A stretch of DNA of 43,377 nt from positions 1 to 43,377 of the forward strand of contig JAFXVM010000010.1 in the NCBI GenBank assembly GCA_017524525.1, read 5' to 3'. Origin of the DNA: Alphaproteobacteria bacterium. Lineage in GTDB: Bacteria > Pseudomonadota > Alphaproteobacteria > Rs-D84. Shown here piece after piece: positions 1 to 9,336 of this stretch. The notes beneath the pieces are model-generated. The model made no database searches, was not told the DNA's origin, and saw only the letters and a list, made by a program, of their open reading frames with translations. Each line of letters opens with the position of its first letter. The first letter of the stretch is position 1. Made by a program: the position numbers and the translations under genes.

Positions 1-9
1 ACACACACA
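1..9. repeat. (AC)n microsatellite at the left window edge
   Basis: The window opens with nine alternating A/C bases, in frame with the following InlB-like gene (codons ACA CAC ACA, T-H-T). The right edge ends in the same nine-base tract, also inside a coding frame. The true tract length cannot be seen. Confidence 0.8.
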
Positions 10-915
10 GGTAAGTTGTTGCCAAGCATAAAACAAATTGTTCCAATTTGTTTTGCGTTTTATTTTATAATATTTCCAAATTTCACATTCGCAGATAATA
101 TAACAGCATCGTCAACATGTACGAACGGCGTATTGGGTACATATACTGGCCCCGCGGATATAGAGGCAAACTTTGCCCCCAACACAATAAATACAACTTG
201 GTACAGCAACGGAACAGCAATGAGTGGTAACGGCGTTCCAAGCAGTTGTACATACGCTGCCCCACTTACCCCACCAACCCCAGCACCTAGAGCGGGCTAT
301 GTATTCGATGGGTGGAGATTGAAGTTACCAGCATGTAATTTATCAAATGTTAGTTTTATGCATAATGGAGACTATGATACATACCCTACTTGGGGGGCAT
401 ATGTATCTAATGATAATACACGTATGTATATGTCATCTCGGCGATGGACAGAAGGGACTACTGGCCCAACCGGTTTAGCCGAACCAGGCACATGGGCGGC
501 ATATAATGGCAATACCACCGTATTTGGCACTTCATATTGCAGTGCCAAAAATGTTGATGGATATAGTTATAATGAATATAGATATTATGATGGTGGTAAT
601 CCTTCAGATTGGTTTGCCACATATGGTGAATTAACAAACGCCAGTGGCCCAAAACAATATTGCTGGTGCAAAGCAACCAGATATACAATAGATGGTGAAA
701 GTTCTTGCCCTGTCACGACATCCAATTGGGTTTTTTATGGACAAATCAGACAATTCGGTATGACCAGTGAAGAAGCGTGTACACACTCGTGTGGTTATTA
801 TTGTGTGGAAAGCATAGGTCCAGATACTGATGGTGATGGTGATGTTGATGAAGATGATGAATTTTATAATATGCCTATATTATTTGGGGTATATGATACA
901 GCTAATATTCCGTAA
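1..915 (+). CDS. Secreted InlB-repeat-like protein, 5'-truncated by the window edge
   Basis: The reading frame is open from base 1, so the true start lies outside the window; a TTG at 16 could only be an internal start. After a short polar stretch (T-H-T-G-K) comes a hydrophobic segment ending in NFTFA-DN, which looks like a Sec signal peptide with an unusually long n-region. The mature part is Cys-, Gly- and Tyr-rich and carries GYVFDGW, the core of Listeria-Bacteroides (InlB_B-type) repeats, then KQYCWCKAT and SNWVF. A Ca2+-loop-like acidic stretch DTDGDGDVDEDDE sits near the C-terminus (823-861, a GAT-rich microsatellite-like run). It is a paralogue of the gene at 26551-27312, sharing CTN, TW-SNGT, CTY, FDGW and YCWC blocks. 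Function unknown; a surface or secreted role is inferred from the signal peptide. Confidence 0.75.
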   Translation, partial: THTGKLLPSIKQIVPICFAFYFIIFPNFTFADNITASSTCTNGVLGTYTGPADIEANFAPNTINTTWYSNGTAMSGNGVPSSCTYAAPLTPPTPAPRAGYVFDGWRLKLPACNLSNVSFMHNGDYDTYPTWGAYVSNDNTRMYMSSRRWTEGTTGPTGLAEPGTWAAYNGNTTVFGTSYCSAKNVDGYSYNEYRYYDGGNPSDWFATYGELTNASGPKQYCWCKATRYTIDGESSCPVTTSNWVFYGQIRQFGMTSEEACTHSCGYYCVESIGPDTDGDGDVDEDDEFYNMPILFGVYDTANIP

Positions 916-943
916 TAAAAAGTTTCTTTCCCCAAGAAAGAAG

Positions 944-970
944 CCGTCCCTGTGTAGGGACGGTTTTTTT
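944..970 (+). terminator. Rho-independent terminator of the InlB-like gene
   Basis: Perfect 7-bp stem CCGTCCC / GGGACGG with a 6-nt loop, followed by T7. It lies 29 bases after the stop codon at 915. Confidence 0.9.
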
Positions 971-992
971 ATTCTGCGACGAGAACTTTGTT

Positions 993-1562
993 TTATACTA
1001 TAAACGGCAAGTTTTCCAATGTGCCTTCGGTTACACGGACATTTACGTCTATTAACATAAATACTGCATCTGGCGATTTTTCCACATTGTGTGGTATAAA
1101 GTTCGTGGACAGCAAGTGGCTGGTATTCACAGTTAATTTTGTGACCAAATGGTCGTCGTCTAATAATGTATAAATTGGCCCAATATTATTGGGTGTATTT
1201 TGACCGATTTCATGTTCGTTTTGTGGACAACGCAGACCATCCAATATAGTTTTAACCCGATTGTCAATGTCTGAATGTGGAACACCCACGATTTCAGGAT
1301 GCATTAACAATATATCTAATTCTGCAATCATTTTTAAATTAGGTGTTATAATTGGGTTCCAATCTATGCCACCAATATGACGCGTCGATATAGGGCTTTT
1401 GGTTGCGTCAGGCATCATAAACTTAGTCAGGTTATCCCATGGTTTAAGTGTTGTCAGTTTTTTTAACTGGGGATGAAATTGCATGCGAATATCAGCAATA
1501 TGCTGGGCGCGTTTCTTTGGATTTGTTAATATATCCCCATAATATAATAATTTGAATTTCAT
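993..1562 (-). CDS. RusA-like Holliday-junction resolvase / endodeoxyribonuclease family protein
   Basis: A 189-residue protein. The diagnostic stretch is at residues 97-110, SDIDNRVKTILDGL, followed by DDD at 135-137. This matches the RusA pattern D-x-D-N-x-x-K-x-x-x-D plus a downstream acidic cluster; in RusA, Asp and Lys residues in this pattern are needed for metal-dependent cleavage of Holliday junctions. The protein is longer than E. coli RusA (about 120 residues), with extra sequence at the N-terminus and between the two motifs. Its start overlaps the stop of the upstream small gene by one base (TAATG), so the two are probably translationally coupled. RusA proteins are typical of phages and prophages, so this pair may be of mobile origin, although nothing else phage-like is nearby. 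Confidence 0.7.
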   Translation of the reverse strand: MKFKLLYYGDILTNPKKRAQHIADIRMQFHPQLKKLTTLKPWDNLTKFMMPDATKSPISTRHIGGIDWNPIITPNLKMIAELDILLMHPEIVGVPHSDIDNRVKTILDGLRCPQNEHEIGQNTPNNIGPIYTLLDDDHLVTKLTVNTSHLLSTNFIPHNVEKSPDAVFMLIDVNVRVTEGTLENLPFIV

Positions 1563-1810
1563 TACATTGCCTTTTGGTTATTGTACACTATTTTTAAAAA
1601 TTCTGCTGTGCCAAGCGGGTGTATTTTATAGGTGTGGTTATTAAATTTTATTACCATTTTGGTTTTGTGCCCGTTTGCCATGATTTTAGTCCCAAGTTTA
1701 TACGTCTTTTCAGCGGCTTTTTCCACTGTTTTTGGGTCCAGTTTTTCCTTTAACGCTAATTGACGAGCGGTTAAAAAATCTTGTTTATTAAATTTTATTA
1801 TTTCTGCCAT
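1562..1810 (-). CDS. Small hypothetical protein coupled to the RusA-like gene
   Basis: An 82-residue basic, soluble protein that I do not recognise. The first half looks helical (DFLTARQLALKEKLDPKTVEKAAEK), the second half like beta strands. There is no signal peptide or membrane segment. It is the first gene of a two-gene unit read away from gyrB, and its stop codon overlaps the start of the RusA-like gene by one base. A DNA-associated helper role for the nuclease is only a guess from this coupling. Confidence 0.6.
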   Translation of the reverse strand: MAEIIKFNKQDFLTARQLALKEKLDPKTVEKAAEKTYKLGTKIMANGHKTKMVIKFNNHTYKIHPLGTAEFLKIVYNNQKAM

Positions 1811-1838
1811 ATTTTTACCTTTTTTTGTACCTTTTCTC

Positions 1839-1867
1839 TTGATAATTATAACATAAATTGCTATGGT
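1839..1867 (+). promoter_or_regulatory. Likely gyrB promoter
   Basis: TTGATA (1839-1844), a 17-nt spacer and TATGGT (1862-1867), 28 bases before the gyrB start codon. The -35 box matches the consensus well and the -10 box moderately. It lies in the divergent region between the RusA-like pair and gyrB. Confidence 0.55.
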
Positions 1868-1871
1868 TTGA

Positions 1872-4295
<2,424 letters not shown>

Positions 4296-4312
4296 TAAAA
4301 TAGGGGGGCGCA

Positions 4313-5470
4313 ATGAATAAAACTTTAGAAGCATTAAATGAAATAAAAGGCTATATAAAAAATTTCAAAGATGCCTATGAAGATGAAAGAAGTTTGATAC
4401 TAGGCGAGAATACTTTTAGGTATTGGAGAAGATTGGTAGAAGTAGTAAACGACGCAGATGAAAATAATTTAATTTCTAAAGACATTGCGCAAGAATACAG
4501 AACAGTATTAGAAGAACTTCGTCGCAATAATGGCGATTATTATGATAATACTATGGAGAGAATAGAAAATCTTCGCAAAATCACGGACAGAGCATTAGAT
4601 GAAGCAGAAAAAAAATCTAATGAACACAAACTCACGGCTGAAGATGTTAAAGAGCCATCACAGATTGTAGAAGACCCCAAAGACAAAGCAGACAGAGATA
4701 AAGAAAAACCTTTGGAAGCAAAAATCAAAGAGAGTGGACGGCTTTCCCCGGCAGACAAAGTTGCCCGTTGGGCTGAGCAAAGGAAAGAACAAAAACAATC
4801 TCAAGAAAATCCTTTTCTTCACAATACAAGTGAAAAAACAGCCGATAAAACAAAACCTTTTGTATGGAAAAAAAGAGATTTTAAAGAGTTGTTTCCGCAT
4901 CATTACGCGCCAACTGAAAAAAGAGTTGAAGAACCTTCGAGAAATATGTTTGATCATCTTATGAAAGGTAAAGAGGTAAAAAAAGTTGAGCCTAGGGCAG
5001 AACAAAAACAATCTCAAGAGAATCCTTTTATGCGAGATATAAAAAAACCAAATATTTTTGCACCCGGTCAAAGACGCAACAGTGAACAAAAAGCAACAGA
5101 AGATAAAGATATAAGAAATCCTAATCCAACAATGCCAAAAAGGGATGATGTTGAAATTCGTCATAGTGCCAGAGAAGTTGGACGGCAACCAAAATATGAA
5201 AGGTTAAATCCTGAGGTTAATCATGAAATTAATGGGCCTGTAAATCACGAAATTAATCATCATAATCATTTGGATGTGCGCCAAGAAGAACCAAGATGGC
5301 AGCAAGATAATACTGTTAGAGCGCCAAAAGTTAATTATCGTGTTCAACAAAAAACAACGCCACAAACATGGAAAGAAGGAAAAGAAAAGGTTCAAAATAT
5401 TGACCAAAAAAGACAAGAAGAAAGAATGGCAGCTATGCGAAGAAAATTATTAGGTTTTGAAAACGAGTAA
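4313..5470 (+). CDS. Unrecognised highly charged, probably coiled-coil/disordered protein
   Basis: 385 residues, very rich in Lys, Glu, Arg, Gln and Asn, with no signal peptide or transmembrane segment. The first 120 residues look like amphipathic helices that could form coiled coils; the rest looks disordered. A near-identical motif occurs twice: EQKQSQENPFLHN (DNA about 4787-4822) and EQKQSQENPFMRD (about 5000-5036). An Asn/His-rich patch (NHEINGPVNHEINHHNH) lies near the C-terminus. A strong Shine-Dalgarno run (AGGGGGG) precedes the ATG. It follows gyrB by 17 bases. No family assigned; a cytoplasmic scaffold or nucleic-acid-associated role is conceivable but unsupported. Confidence 0.7.
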   Translation: MNKTLEALNEIKGYIKNFKDAYEDERSLILGENTFRYWRRLVEVVNDADENNLISKDIAQEYRTVLEELRRNNGDYYDNTMERIENLRKITDRALDEAEKKSNEHKLTAEDVKEPSQIVEDPKDKADRDKEKPLEAKIKESGRLSPADKVARWAEQRKEQKQSQENPFLHNTSEKTADKTKPFVWKKRDFKELFPHHYAPTEKRVEEPSRNMFDHLMKGKEVKKVEPRAEQKQSQENPFMRDIKKPNIFAPGQRRNSEQKATEDKDIRNPNPTMPKRDDVEIRHSAREVGRQPKYERLNPEVNHEINGPVNHEINHHNHLDVRQEEPRWQQDNTVRAPKVNYRVQQKTTPQTWKEGKEKVQNIDQKRQEERMAAMRRKLLGFENE

Positions 5471-5490
5471 TCATAAATAAATGGTGGGCG

Positions 5491-5784
5491 ATGGAGTTTA
5501 GTGAAAAAAACAAATTGAACGAAGTGTATTTTCACAATGGTAAAAACAAAAACCCATTGTTAGAGGAATATGCGCGGTTAAAATATGATTTTTTTCACAA
5601 TAAACTTGATTCATCTAAGATTCAAAGATACATGGAATTAAAAAAGCGTTTCGATATTATTAAATTGAACCAAGTAAAAGAAGATATAAAAAAACGCTTA
5701 ATTGAATTGAATAAAACAACCAGTGACGATAATGCTATGTATACTGCGATGACACAATTTAAGAAGGGCAGTGTTAATGAATAA
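5491..5784 (+). CDS. Small hypothetical helical protein
   Basis: 97 residues, charged and mainly helical (LDSSKIQRYMELKKRFDIIKLNQVKEDIKKRL). It starts 20 bases after the coiled-coil gene, with a G-rich ribosome-binding sequence (GGTGGG) 4 bases before the ATG. Its stop lies inside a short overlapping ORF that begins at 5777. I do not recognise a family. Its position between gyrB and the repair genes suggests it is part of the same transcript. Confidence 0.6.
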   Translation: MEFSEKNKLNEVYFHNGKNKNPLLEEYARLKYDFFHNKLDSSKIQRYMELKKRFDIIKLNQVKEDIKKRLIELNKTTSDDNAMYTAMTQFKKGSVNE

Positions 5785-5932
5785 TGCAAATATGTTTTAT
5801 CGTGCAAATTTTTGTTTGTCCGCAAAAAAGACTGAAAATAAAATAATTTCGCATGAACAATTAATACGGTTGCCTGTTTTTGGTAATGTTGGTGTTCAAC
5901 AGTCAAGAAATTTACAATATGGTGGCAGATAA
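5777..5932 (+). CDS. Possible 51-residue coupled small ORF
   Basis: An ATG at 5777 overlaps the end of the preceding gene by 8 bases and opens a frame of 51 codons (MNNANMFYRANFCLS... ending NLQYGGR) that stops one base before the best start of the glycosylase gene at 5934. Tight packing on both sides favours a coupled small gene, but there is no recognised family and it could be chance. Confidence 0.3.
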   Translation: MNNANMFYRANFCLSAKKTENKIISHEQLIRLPVFGNVGVQQSRNLQYGGR

Positions 5933-5933
5933 A

Positions 5934-6587
5934 ATGTTTGATAAAAAATGGTTTTTTGATTTGGATACGCAATTGCGTAAAATGGGGTTGGATAGTGATG
6001 ATAAATCTTTTGATGAAATTCGTGAAAATTTATCACATCCAAAAAAATTAAAACCAATTGAATTTGCAAGTGCCGTTTCTTATGTGATTTTAGCTGGCGG
6101 ATTTTCACAAAAAACTGCAAAGGCAATTCATAAAATTATCATGGAAAAAATGCCTGAAAGTCCGCGACTTGAAGAATTATTAAAAATATTTAATAACAAA
6201 AATAAAGTCAAAGCGATTATGAAAGTTTGGTATAATCGTGAAAAATTTTGTGATGGATATTATAAATGCAAGTCTTTGGATGATAAATTAAAATACCTTG
6301 AAAATTTACCGCATATTGGAAAAATTACTGCACATCATTTGGCAAGAAATCTGGGTGAAAATGTTGTTAAATATGATATTTGGATTCAAAGACTGGGTGT
6401 TCTGTACGGCGGAAATACTGATTTAGCGCAAAAAATAGATAATGGAAAATTAGATGAACAAGTTAAAAAATGTTGTGATGATATGTTTGAACATTTAGAA
6501 CAAGAAACAAATTTGCCACGCGGATATATTGATGTGGTTTTATGGAAATCTTGCCAAAATAAATTAATTTCTATGGACAATAATTAA
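5934..6587 (+). CDS. HhH-GPD-type DNA glycosylase-like protein
   Basis: 217 residues from the ATG at 5934; longer starts at 5880 (TTG), 5886 or 5919 are possible. I prefer 5934 because GGTGG lies 8 bases upstream, the same arrangement as at tsaE. A helix-hairpin-helix is visible as LPHIGKITAHHLARNLG, followed by VVKYDIWIQRL, where the Asp occupies the position of the catalytic aspartate of the HhH-GPD superfamily (compare the VDTH region of endonuclease III). The Lys of bifunctional lyases is not in the canonical place (IGKIT rather than VGRKT), so a monofunctional glycosylase is plausible. No Fe-S cluster cysteine pattern is seen. It is followed after 10 bases by ung, so both probably serve base excision repair. 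The damaged base recognised is unknown. Confidence 0.65.
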   Translation: MFDKKWFFDLDTQLRKMGLDSDDKSFDEIRENLSHPKKLKPIEFASAVSYVILAGGFSQKTAKAIHKIIMEKMPESPRLEELLKIFNNKNKVKAIMKVWYNREKFCDGYYKCKSLDDKLKYLENLPHIGKITAHHLARNLGENVVKYDIWIQRLGVLYGGNTDLAQKIDNGKLDEQVKKCCDDMFEHLEQETNLPRGYIDVVLWKSCQNKLISMDNN

Positions 6588-6597
6588 GGTCTTGAAA

Positions 6598-7263
6598 ATG
6601 GATGTGAAAATTGAACAGTCTTGGAAAAATGTTTTACATAACGAATTTGAAAAAGATTATTTTAAAAAATTAACTGATTTTGTACGCAATGAATATTTAT
6701 CTGGAAAAACAGTTTATCCTGAACCAAAAAATATTTTCAACGCATTTAATTTATGTCCGTTGTCAAATGTCAAAGTTGTAATTATTGGTCAAGATCCATA
6801 TCATGAACCAGGTCAAGCACATGGACTTTGTTTTTCTGTTCAAAGTGGTGTTGATTTGCCACCATCTTTGATAAATATTTACAAAGAAATTGAATCTGAT
6901 ATTGGACGTAAAAGTATTACAAATGGTGATTTAACAGATTGGGCAAAGCAGGGTGTTTTATTATTAAATTCTACTTTGACAGTGCAAGCACATATTGCTG
7001 CTTCGCATAGTGGCAAAGGTTGGGAGACATTTACTGATTCTGTGATAAAAACCGTTGCACAAAATCGTAAAAATGTTGTTTATATGTTGTGGGGGTCTTT
7101 TGCACAAAAGAAAGCAGAATTTGTCAATGATGCTGAAAATTTAATTTTAAAAAGCGCACATCCATCGCCGCTTTCTGCGTATCGTGGTTTTTTTGGAAAT
7201 CATCATTTTTCACGTGCTAATGAATATTTGGTTAAAACAGGGCAGACGCCAATAAATTGGTAA
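6598..7263 (+). CDS. ung: Uracil-DNA glycosylase (family 1)
   Basis: 221 residues from the ATG at 6598. AAGG at 6586-6589 is well placed for this codon, so the in-frame TTG at 6592 is less likely. The protein removes uracil from DNA as the first step of base excision repair. Family-1 motifs are present: GQDPYH at residues 64-69 (catalytic Asp66), GLCFSV for uracil recognition, and HPSPLS at 188-193 (catalytic His and minor-groove loop). Length is typical of the family. It is the last gene of the run that begins at gyrB and sits 10 bases after the HhH-type glycosylase; it converges with the PagL-like gene, whose stop lies directly next to its own. Confidence 0.97.
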   Translation: MDVKIEQSWKNVLHNEFEKDYFKKLTDFVRNEYLSGKTVYPEPKNIFNAFNLCPLSNVKVVIIGQDPYHEPGQAHGLCFSVQSGVDLPPSLINIYKEIESDIGRKSITNGDLTDWAKQGVLLLNSTLTVQAHIAASHSGKGWETFTDSVIKTVAQNRKNVVYMLWGSFAQKKAEFVNDAENLILKSAHPSPLSAYRGFFGNHHFSRANEYLVKTGQTPINW

Positions 7264-7848
7264 TTAATAATTGTATGTAAAGCCCAAACCATAAAACGCA
7301 TAAGAATTATTTTCTTCTGCTGTGTTAGCATTAGAAAAGTGTTGTATAAATAATTCTGCCGCCCATTCGTCATTAAAGTTATAGCCAAATGTGACTTTGA
7401 ATTCAAAAATCAATTTTGCACCAAGACGTTTGTTTTCTTGTGCCTGCAGACCAACGCCCGCGCCAAGTCCAGCATAAAGGCGTTCGTATCTAAACAATGC
7501 GATATCTTCGGTTGCATAAGCCATTGGAATTGTAAAATCTTGCCATTTCCAACCATATTTTTCATCCAACCCCAATGTCATAGAAACATTTAATGAACGA
7601 CGCGCGGGGATTCTAAAAAAAGTTGTTGGCTGAGAATACTGTATTGTGCCGATATAAAACGGGACAGGACGCACCGGCGGTGGCAACAATATACCTGTAT
7701 CAAAACCCTGACCAATGCCAAATGCGATTTGTTGTTGATATGTGCCCATAAAAGGGTTCTTTTCCGGTAGTATGCAAGAATCTGCCATTGCAAAAGCAGG
7801 CAAAACGATTGCAAATAAAATTGCCAGTATTTTTTTCATAAAAGTCAT
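7264..7848 (-). CDS. PagL-like outer membrane protein (putative lipid A acyl hydrolase)
   Basis: 194 residues with a clear Sec signal peptide (MKKILAILFAIVLPAFAMA); the second Met (7839) may be the true start. The mature part alternates like a small beta-barrel and ends in an aromatic residue (GLGFTYNY), as outer membrane proteins do. RLYAGLGAGVGLQ and FIQHFSNAN (residues 168-175) match the PagL/acyloxyacyl hydrolase pattern, where H-x-S provides the catalytic His and Ser. The catalytic Glu expected about 12 residues further on is not at that spacing; Glu178/179 are nearer. It could therefore be a diverged lipid A 3-O-deacylase or a non-catalytic relative. It converges tail-to-tail with ung. 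Confidence 0.55.
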   Translation of the reverse strand: MTFMKKILAILFAIVLPAFAMADSCILPEKNPFMGTYQQQIAFGIGQGFDTGILLPPPVRPVPFYIGTIQYSQPTTFFRIPARRSLNVSMTLGLDEKYGWKWQDFTIPMAYATEDIALFRYERLYAGLGAGVGLQAQENKRLGAKLIFEFKVTFGYNFNDEWAAELFIQHFSNANTAEENNSYAFYGLGFTYNY

Positions 7849-7895
7849 TTTATCATAAAAAGCAATTTAAAACAAACGATAAAAATTAAATCTTG

Positions 7896-7923
7896 TTGCA
7901 AACTGAAAAAAGTCTGTTATAAT
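7896..7923 (+). promoter_or_regulatory. Promoter of tRNA-Met
   Basis: TTGCAA (7896-7901), a 16-nt spacer and a perfect TATAAT (7918-7923), ending 10 bases before the tRNA. Confidence 0.7.
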
Positions 7924-7933
7924 GCGTCGTACT

Positions 7934-8008
7934 GGCGGCGTAGCTCAGTGGTAGAGCAGAGGAATCATAATCCTTTGGTCAGGGGTCCGAATCCCTTCGC
8001 CGCTACCA
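7934..8008 (+). tRNA. tRNA-Met(CAT), elongator type
   Basis: 75 bases with encoded CCA. The acceptor stem GGCGGCG/CGCCGCT has a G1-U72 wobble. D-arm GCTC/GAGC, anticodon stem GAGGA/TCCTT with loop ATCATAA giving anticodon CAT, T-arm AGGGG/TCCCT. Initiator hallmarks (mismatch at 1-72, three G-C pairs in the anticodon stem) are absent, so it is an elongator; a tRNA-Ile2 with modified C34 cannot be excluded from sequence alone. Its 3' end recurs twice downstream. Confidence 0.93.
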
Positions 8009-8017
8009 AAATAACAA

Positions 8018-8039
8018 ACGACCCTTGCGGTCGTTTTTT
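8018..8039 (+). terminator. Terminator of tRNA-Met
   Basis: ACGACC / GGTCGT stem (8018-8023 / 8029-8034) with a 5-nt loop and a T-run. The stem continues outward into AAAATAA / TTATTTT and then into an inverted copy of the tRNA 3' end. Confidence 0.85.
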
Positions 8040-8043
8040 ATTT

Positions 8044-8186
8044 TGGTTTAGTGACGACGGATGAGGACCCCAGGTCCGACAAAATAGCAGTTGAGAACAA
8101 GTGAAACGCCGTTCGAAACGTTGCGATTTGGAAAGGGGCCCACGAATGAAATGAGTGGGAATATACAATCCCTTCGCCGCTACCAA
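8044..8186 (+). repeat. Palindromic unit 1 bounded by tRNA-Met 3'-end copies
   Basis: The unit starts with a diverged reverse-complement copy of the tRNA-Met 3' end (TGGTTTAGTGACGACGG, then ATGAGGACCCC) and ends with a direct copy. The direct copy at 8167-8188 matches 7990-8011 over 22 bases without mismatch. Between them is a hairpin CCCAC / GTGGG (about 8140-8160) and no credible ORF. With the terminator at its left it forms a long imperfect palindrome with the tRNA itself. It resembles a tiny MITE whose ends are tRNA-derived, or a scar of tRNA-targeted recombination. Confidence 0.65.
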
Positions 8187-8192
8187 AAATTC

Positions 8193-8221
8193 AACCCCGA
8201 TTTATTCGGGGTTTAATTTTT
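8193..8221 (+). terminator. Second terminator hairpin, between the tRNA-end units
   Basis: CCCCGA / TCGGGG stem (8195-8200 / 8206-8211) followed by a T-rich stretch. It occupies the same place relative to the pseudo-tRNA end as the first terminator does to the real tRNA. Confidence 0.75.
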
Positions 8222-8350
8222 GGTATAGTCGCGAGTGGGTGAGGACACCTGGGTCCGACAACAAGTAGATTTTGGAAGTGTTAACGCGCCAAAATCGTAA
8301 CGGTTGCCACGCAGATACGAAGTATCGAGTGAATCCCTTCGCCGCGTCCA
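8221..8350 (+). repeat. Palindromic unit 2 bounded by tRNA-Met 3'-end copies
   Basis: Same architecture as unit 1. It begins with an inverted tRNA-end copy (TGGTATAGTCGCGAG, then TGAGGACACC and GGTCCGAC) and ends with a direct copy at 8331-8350 matching the tRNA 3' end at 18 of 20 positions. Internal hairpins are GATTTTGG / CCAAAATC and GATAC / GTATC. The interior differs from unit 1 except for the block TGAGGAC...GGTCCGACAA near the left end. No ORF is visible. Confidence 0.6.
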
Positions 8351-8385
8351 ATTTTACATAATTCTACACATCGACTACATGGCGG

Positions 8386-8413
8386 TTTACATGGAAAAAA
8401 TTATTGCTATAAT
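8386..8413 (+). promoter_or_regulatory. Likely promoter of the APH-fold kinase gene
   Basis: TTTACA (8386-8391), a 16-nt spacer and TATAAT (8408-8413), 25 bases before the ATG at 8439. Confidence 0.6.
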
Positions 8414-8438
8414 AAATCTATGATAAAAGGATATACTT

Positions 8439-9302
8439 ATGGTACCAGAACAAGAATATATGGATATTATCAAAAAAACTTTCCCAGAATTAAATATCGA
8501 TGATTTCAAAATTCTGGGCAAGGGACATTTTGGTGTTGCGTGTTCGGTAAATAATAATATTGTTTTTAAAATTCCAATAGAAAACAGCAAAAGATTCAAT
8601 GATCAAAAAAAAGAAGTTTATTTATTAAAAAAATTGGAAAATAAATTATCTTTTGAAATACCGCGCATACTTTATAACAAGGAAATACCGAATGGCATGA
8701 TAATTGGTGAAACTTTGGTGCATGGTGTGACATATAGCCAAGAATTGCATGATTCTTTTGACGAAGCGATAAAATCTGATGTGTTGCGGCAACTGGGAAA
8801 AATGATGCGTGAATTACATGGGGTTAAAATACATGACGAACAAGGTGTCTTATTTGTCAGTGATTATAAAGACATTCTTCATCTTTTTTATAAAAATTTT
8901 ACAGAAGATGTTCAAAAATGTTTTAATGATGCAGATACAGAGCGTATAAGAAAACTTTGTAATAGATATGAATATTTATCAACGCATTATCCAGTAGAAC
9001 TTGTTCTTGTTCATGCTGATTTGCATTTTGGTAATATGATGTTTGATGTTGAAAGTAAGAAAATTATTGGTTTAATAGATTTTGGGTCGGCACATTTTGC
9101 AGAACCCGCTCGTGATATGCATTATTATTATGGAGATGGTTTAAAATCTTTGTTGGATGGATATGGGGTAACACTGGATCCGTATTTAGTTGAACGTCAA
9201 AATTTTCAGGCTGTTATAAATTTTCTATTTCATATTCGTGATAATATAGAATCAAAAAAATCCCCAGATAAAGACATACAAAAATTATTGAGTATTTTGT
9301 AA
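8439..9302 (+). CDS. APH/choline-kinase-fold phosphotransferase
   Basis: 287 residues. The kinase signature of the aminoglycoside phosphotransferase superfamily is present: a glycine-rich N-lobe segment LGKGHFGVA (27-35), Lys44 in VFKI, VHADLHFGN (191-199) with catalytic Asp194, and LIDFGSAHF with metal-binding Asp214. This fold phosphorylates small molecules such as choline, sugars, homoserine or aminoglycosides; the substrate cannot be read from the sequence. Nothing indicates antibiotic resistance. AAAAGGATA precedes the ATG as ribosome-binding site. It has its own promoter just after the tRNA-Met repeat region and is followed by an AlkD-like gene after 34 bases. Confidence 0.8.
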   Translation: MVPEQEYMDIIKKTFPELNIDDFKILGKGHFGVACSVNNNIVFKIPIENSKRFNDQKKEVYLLKKLENKLSFEIPRILYNKEIPNGMIIGETLVHGVTYSQELHDSFDEAIKSDVLRQLGKMMRELHGVKIHDEQGVLFVSDYKDILHLFYKNFTEDVQKCFNDADTERIRKLCNRYEYLSTHYPVELVLVHADLHFGNMMFDVESKKIIGLIDFGSAHFAEPARDMHYYYGDGLKSLLDGYGVTLDPYLVERQNFQAVINFLFHIRDNIESKKSPDKDIQKLLSIL

Positions 9303-9336
9303 AAATGTCTCCTAAAAAACTGTGAAAAAATAAAAA

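Noticed and set aside
4658..5188. Long minus-strand frame inside the coiled-coil gene (176 codons)
   Set aside because: It is Phe/Cys-rich shadow translation of the Lys/Glu-rich plus-strand gene and lacks a ribosome-binding site.
7965..8186. Open frame antisense to tRNA-Met and the first repeat unit
   Set aside because: It reads the tRNA and its duplicated 3' end in reverse and has no ribosome-binding site; the DNA is better explained as structured repeats.
8009..8350. tmRNA or permuted tRNA pieces
   Set aside because: Although tRNA-like 3' ends recur, there is no partner 5' acceptor strand, no D-arm and no tag-peptide frame.
8439..9302. Antibiotic resistance kinase
   Set aside because: The fold is APH-like, but this family is broad and no feature points to aminoglycosides; resistance should not be claimed.
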